A DNA stretch of 6,668 nt, taken from assembly GCA_035576205.1 (NCBI GenBank), contig DATLWR010000072.1, positions 1 through 6,668 of the forward strand, in the 5' to 3' direction. The notes under the pieces were generated by a model that saw nothing but the letters and a program-made list of their open reading frames with translations, did not search any database and was not told where the DNA came from. The DNA comes from DATLWR01 sp035576205 (GTDB lineage Bacteria; Pseudomonadota; Zetaproteobacteria; Mariprofundales; Mariprofundaceae). This document shows, one piece after another, positions 6,324 through 6,668 of the stretch (positions are counted from its first letter, which is position 1; each line of letters begins with the position of its first letter). Made by a program: the position numbers and the translations under genes.

Positions 6324-6668
6324 ATGCGTATCGCGGTTGCAAGCAGGGATGGACGGAGCATCGCAGGGCATATCGGCAAATGCGCCGACTGGATCGTCTT
6401 TGAGGTCGAACTGCCCGAAAATCCAGAGGCCGAGCCGAGGGTGAAAGAGGCGGAGCGTGTGACGCTGCCGAAGGAGTTCGTGTTTCACCACTACAAGGAC
6501 GATGCCCCGCATCCGCTGGCATCGTGCAGTGTGGTGATCGGTGCCAGCGCTGGCGACAGCTTCGTGGCCAAAATGCAGCGTCGCGGCATGGAGGTGGTGC
6601 TGACCGCCGAGTCCGACCCGGCCACCGCCGTCGCCGATTACATCCAGCGAACCGTCACACCGGCCAAA
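6324..6668 (+). CDS. NifX/NifB C-terminal-type cofactor-binding domain protein, N-terminal part (3' end outside window)
   Basis: An open frame runs from an ATG triplet (6318, 6321, 6324) to the window end without a stop. From 6324 it gives 115 residues. It looks like the dinitrogenase iron-molybdenum cofactor biosynthesis domain shared by NifX, NafY, VnfX and the C-terminus of NifB, about 110-120 residues with an RNase H-like fold. Matching parts are the start MRIAVASRDGRSIAGHIGKC (1-20) with His16, FEVE (26-29), then HPLASCSVVIGASAG (63-77) with Cys68, and RRGMEVVLTAESDPATAVADYI (86-107). In nitrogen fixation such proteins carry FeMo-cofactor or its precursor, but many relatives occur outside nif clusters with unknown ligands, so nitrogen fixation should not be inferred. 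The start at 6324 is preferred for its ribosome-site spacing and family-like N-terminus; 6318 would overlap the hyfI stop. Its coupling to the Ehr-like genes suggests a linked job. The remaining part, probably short, is outside. Confidence 0.85.
   Translation, partial: MRIAVASRDGRSIAGHIGKCADWIVFEVELPENPEAEPRVKEAERVTLPKEFVFHHYKDDAPHPLASCSVVIGASAGDSFVAKMQRRGMEVVLTAESDPATAVADYIQRTVTPAK

Noticed and set aside
5776..6522. Antisense open frame of 248 codons across the hyfG/hyfI junction and into the NifX-type gene
   Set aside because: It crosses three well-supported genes on the other strand and has a low-complexity Arg/His/Ala-rich product, so it is a shadow of GC bias.

Overview
The window is one tightly packed block of seven genes, all on the + strand, that encodes a membrane complex of the Hyf/Hyc (group 4 [NiFe] hydrogenase, complex I-like) family. 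DNA is GC-rich, with codon use biased to G/C in third positions. Together with the hydrogenase-4-type gene set this suggests a high-GC Pseudomonadota, perhaps a betaproteobacterium. Taxonomy is only a guess from composition and protein flavour.

Layout, left to right: the 3' part of a HyfB-like antiporter subunit (1-1125, its start lies outside), HyfC/NuoH-like membrane anchor (1122-2081), HyfE/NuoK-like subunit (2078-2755), HyfF antiporter-like subunit (2755-4218), HyfG-like fused NuoC-NuoD catalytic-type subunit (4215-5807), HyfI/NuoB-like iron-sulfur subunit (5815-6321), and the 5' part of a NifX-type cofactor-binding-domain protein (about 6324 to the window end). Five of the six junctions overlap or touch, by 1 or 4 bases, or within a short run of alternative starts. 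The only real gap is 7 bases. No promoter, terminator, RNA gene, repeat array or mobile element is seen. There is no gene-free stretch to describe.

The important point is in HyfG. It aligns well with hydrogenase large subunits of the HycE/HyfG type, but all four cysteines that would hold the Ni-Fe centre are replaced, and the protein stops at the place where true hydrogenases carry a tail that is cleaved during maturation. The small subunit keeps its four [4Fe-4S] ligands, and the membrane subunits keep the charged residues used for ion translocation. This matches the class called Ehr (energy-converting hydrogenase-related complexes), which is known from comparative genomics as lying between complex I and group 4 hydrogenases and lacks the Ni-Fe site. 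To my knowledge its physiological reaction is not settled. The likely picture is an ion-pumping membrane complex with one visible iron-sulfur cluster and an unknown redox substrate, possibly quinone. Genes for HyfD-like and ferredoxin-like HyfH subunits are not found at their usual places inside the cluster. The linked NifX-type protein is a further hint that some metal cofactor or redox-linked regulation may be involved, but that is speculation.
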